This document shows positions 61,786 to 64,000 of a stretch of DNA of 64,000 nt, piece by piece. The translations under genes were made by a program, and so were the position numbers. The notes below the pieces were generated by a model. The model had not been told where the DNA came from. It saw nothing but the letters and a program-made list of their open reading frames with translations, and searched no databases. How positions within the stretch are numbered: the first letter of the stretch is position 1; each line of letters opens with the position of its first letter. Source of the DNA: Sapria himalayana (Eukaryota; Streptophyta; Magnoliopsida; Malpighiales; Rafflesiaceae). The DNA lies in contig JAREIK010002044.1 in NCBI GenBank assembly GCA_029783825.1, forward strand, positions 49,046 to 113,045. The letters are read 5' to 3'.

Positions 61786-62511
61786 GGCATCTTGACACAT
61801 CTTCCTCCCAGATATTCTCACTCTTCTTCTTTTCATGATCAAAAGTAGGGGATACATCGATGCGCTAGTTGTGCAGCATGCAGATTGGCACCCACCTCAA
61901 CCCCATCGATAGCACTGTTGAGACTTGCATGTGCAAGTGCATACAGGTATGGGAATGCCAGAGATATCCATGTCATTGCTATTGATGAACATGTCCAAGC
62001 ATTTCTTTGGAGCTTTCAAACATGGAGCAGGAATGGAGTTTGGATCCTTTGGTTTCCATGGTTTTTCTAGTTTTGATTTTCTTGGTGAATACCCACTTTG
62101 CTTTCTCCTGGGTTGGTCATCTTGTTCCTCATAGCTTAGTTGATCGATTTTACAAATTTTGTTATCCTGCAAAGAATCATGTGGGTGTAGAATCTGCAAT
62201 GGTTGAGCTCCATAAGTTTCTCTGAGAACAGGATAAGCAGCATTTTGAGGTAACATGTTCAAAAACTTATCTTTTTGGTTTATCAAGCCATTTCTCATGT
62301 AATGTAGTGCAATAGAGGTGTTGGAGACAATGCATTCGTGGGGATGGAATGGATTTTTGGTATTAACGATAAAGTGGTTAAGATCATGTCCCGATAAGAA
62401 AGGCTTTGTGTTGTGGTCTCCCACAATAGGTATCAGTTGCAGACCAAGATGCCCCTTTAAAGATGGCTCGTGATAGCCCCAGTTCCTCAAATTCAGCCAG
62501 TCATCATCCTT
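61786..62511 (-). pseudogene. BPC: BBR/BPC GAGA-binding transcription factor pseudogene
   Basis: The minus strand reads DDDWLNLRNWGYHEPSLKGH, LGLQLIPIVGDHNTKPFLSG, a middle with YPVLRETYGAQPLQ, a Lys/Pro-rich stretch, and DISGIPIPVCTCTC then QQCYRWG, the entry to the Cys-rich DNA-binding domain. This is the group I layout of plant BASIC PENTACYSTEINE proteins, which bind GAGA repeats and recruit chromatin regulators. A TGA replaces a Cys codon after YRWG; beyond it GGCQSACCTTSASMYPL and RRRVRISGRKM continue the domain, after which similarity is lost, so the C-terminus with its HGTNKFVTIR-type end is absent. The original start Met appears as AAG (62511-62509); an upstream in-frame ATG at 62583 adds an unrelated hydrophobic stretch. 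The N-terminal region is remarkably open (over 200 codons). Confidence 0.92.
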
Positions 62512-62920
62512 GAAACTATGAACATGCAAGAGAAGGAGAATAAGCAGAATGAACACATTTAATTTAATTTCATTAGAAATCATTATGATAATTAATAATT
62601 CAATAGTTTAATTCCACCGATGAATGATAAAATGTAGTCACGGGTCTAATCAGTGACAACACAGATCTACACGAAATAAGATTGTCAATAACAAACTTTA
62701 AAACTTATTATTTCTATATATTAAATAAAAATTGAAGTGATAGTGATAATTTAATAAAAAAATATTTGGTATAAAATAGCTAATAAAGAGAGCACATATT
62801 AATGCTGAGGTCTTTTTCAGCTTAAATAGATTGATGACCACAATAACTTCAAGAAATATCTAAATGATGGCCAGTAATGATGTTTGGAGAGAGAGAGAGA
62901 GAAGGAAAAAATAAAGTGTT
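62512..62920. other. No gene seen; short (GA)n run
   Basis: Apart from the hydrophobic in-frame extension upstream of the BPC fragment (to 62583), this is AT-rich DNA. A GAGAGA run of about 16 bases lies at 62887-62904. Confidence 0.5.
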
Positions 62921-63144
62921 TCAGAATGCATGAAAAGATAATATGAGCTTAGCCTCTTTTTGATCAAGTAGGAATCTGTAAAGATGGAACCCATCTATAG
63001 GAAGGACCGTGGCAATGTCTAATGGCTTCGAATCAGAAAATGAGGATGTGTCTGCGTTGGACCATTTATTCGTTTGTCTCATAACTTCAGAAGCTAACGT
63101 GCTTTTCCCAACACCAGGAGGACCAGCCAAGCCTTTTGTTGGTT
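62921..63144 (-). pseudogene. Uridine-kinase-like P-loop protein, single exon fragment
   Basis: After a CACTAG acceptor the minus strand reads KGLAGPPGVGKSTLASEVMR, with the Walker A motif GPPGVGKST intact, then DIATVLPIDGFHLYRFLLD. This pairing of P-loop and LP-DGFHLYR is typical of plant P-loop kinases annotated as uridine-kinase-like or phosphoribulokinase/uridine kinase family proteins. Similarity fades after LLDQKEA, and the frame stops at 62921. Only this exon is present. It is oriented like the other captured fragments. Substrate cannot be inferred. Confidence 0.75.
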
Positions 63145-63219
63145 CTAGTGGTAATCAAAAGAGTGTAATCTTATCATTTGAAAACTATCATATGGTAATC
63201 TATTATTAAATTAGTTGGA

Positions 63220-63960
63220 AAACTCCAAATTTAAATTTTGATGGTATTATGTCCGTAGTTATTAATAGATTTAATTCATTTACTAAAATTTTATTGGTAA
63301 GATATTTTTTTTAGTTATAATAGCTCATAGTTATATATAGTCATCATAAACTATTATACATATAGTTATAAATATAGTTACATATAATTATACATAGTAA
63401 TATATAATCATATATATAGTTTTAAAAAGGTATATATAGTTATATGTTAATATCCTTTTATTTATAAAAGTAGTTATACGTATAGTAAAATACAATTATT
63501 AATAGTTATATATTCTTATACCTCTAATATATTTAGTTATAAATAGAATTATATATAATTATATTTAATTATACATATAGTTATAAATATGCATGTAGTT
63601 AAAGATATAGTTATATATAACATTTTTATAGTTATACATATAGTAAAATACAATTATATATAGTTATATATTATTATACATATAGTATATTTTGTTAGAA
63701 AAATATTTATATAGAATTATACATATAGTTATAAATTATTATATAGTTAAAAAAATAGTGAAAAATATAGTTATAAAAATAGTTTACATAGTTACTAATA
63801 TAGTTAAATATAGCTATAAAGAGTTTATATAGTTATACAAATATTTATAAATAGTTATACATATATAGTTAAACATATAATTATATATATTGTTATAAGT
63901 TTTTTATTATTATTATAATTACATGTGTGATTGCACTCATAGTTATACATTTTTATTATT
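63220..63960. repeat. AT-rich minisatellite built from ATAGTTATA words
   Basis: TATAGTTATA, TACATATAGT and TATAATTATA words repeat irregularly to near the end of the window. The texture is similar to 27230-27960 in the first CACTA region, which may indicate a shared component of both elements. Confidence 0.75.
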
Positions 63961-64000
63961 ATTTTTTGCAACTATATCAATGACACAATTGGTTTCTTTT

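Larger units (their letters stand above)
58913..64000 (+). mobile_element. CACTA-like element carrying host gene fragments, right end outside the window
   Basis: It begins CACTACAAAAAAAT, a good CACTA terminus, preceded by TTA. The subterminal region runs to about 59400 with TAGCGAGGGAA and TCGCTAAATT motifs. Downstream lie pieces of at least four unrelated plant genes, all on the minus strand and separated by AT-rich DNA. No transposase motif is seen. The right terminus is not in the window, so the extent and unity of the element are inferred. Confidence 0.7.

Noticed and set aside
61897..62583. Intact 228-codon BPC-related protein gene
   Set aside because: The start Met of the family is mutated, the upstream extension is unrelated, and a stop cuts the DNA-binding domain, after which the expected sequence continues. 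It is a pseudogene.

Overview
The window looks like repeat-dominated nuclear DNA of a flowering plant. The evidence is plant-type non-LTR retrotransposons (LINE with an RNase H domain), CACTA (En/Spm) DNA-transposon ends with TAGCGA/AGCTAAAT subterminal motifs, and fragments of genes typical of plants: a BBR/BPC GAGA-binding factor, kinesin-12, a plant LRR-type kinase, a BRWD-like WD40/bromodomain protein, snRNP SmF and a plant uridine-kinase-like P-loop protein. I cannot name the species. I found no gene that looks intact and no tRNA, rRNA or CRISPR array.

About 37 kb of the 64 kb is a degenerate GATA/GACA microsatellite, read on the + strand as TCTA/TGTC. It occupies 1-11670, 11671-17721 (opposite polarity), 30727-31919, 32681-35974, 42588-54735 and 55771-58912. 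It is not a simple tetranucleotide run. It contains a two-unit duplication of about 2.2-2.7 kb (12.1-17.05 kb), another with a period of about 3.1 kb (45.4-50.3 kb), and recurring signatures outside the tetranucleotide pattern. TCTA text has no stop codon in any frame on one strand, which is why the arrays produce many spurious Ser-Ile-Tyr-Leu reading frames.

Two CACTA regions border the arrays. The first spans 17722-30726 and has two left ends (17722 and 22692) and one right end (30726). It carries pieces of a BRWD-like gene, an unrecognised His-rich piece and an LRR-type kinase. The second starts at 58913 and runs off the window. It carries pieces of kinesin-12, SmF, BPC and a P-loop kinase. 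All recognised gene pieces lie on the minus strand, several keep their introns, and all that I could read closely are broken by stops, frameshifts or truncation. This is the pattern expected when CACTA elements capture host genes at the DNA level.

Three non-LTR insertions sit in the arrays: a full-length 6.6-kb LINE (35975-42587, minus strand) with a perfect 16-bp target-site duplication, a 761-bp 5'-truncated copy (31920-32680), and an internal fragment of a related LINE in the opposite orientation (about 54737-55770) with a rearranged left junction. The only array block of inverted polarity (11671-17721) ends exactly at a CACTA left terminus, which suggests a transposon-associated inversion. 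Nothing here looks like a working operon or pathway. The interest is in how satellite, CACTA capture and LINE insertion have built the locus.
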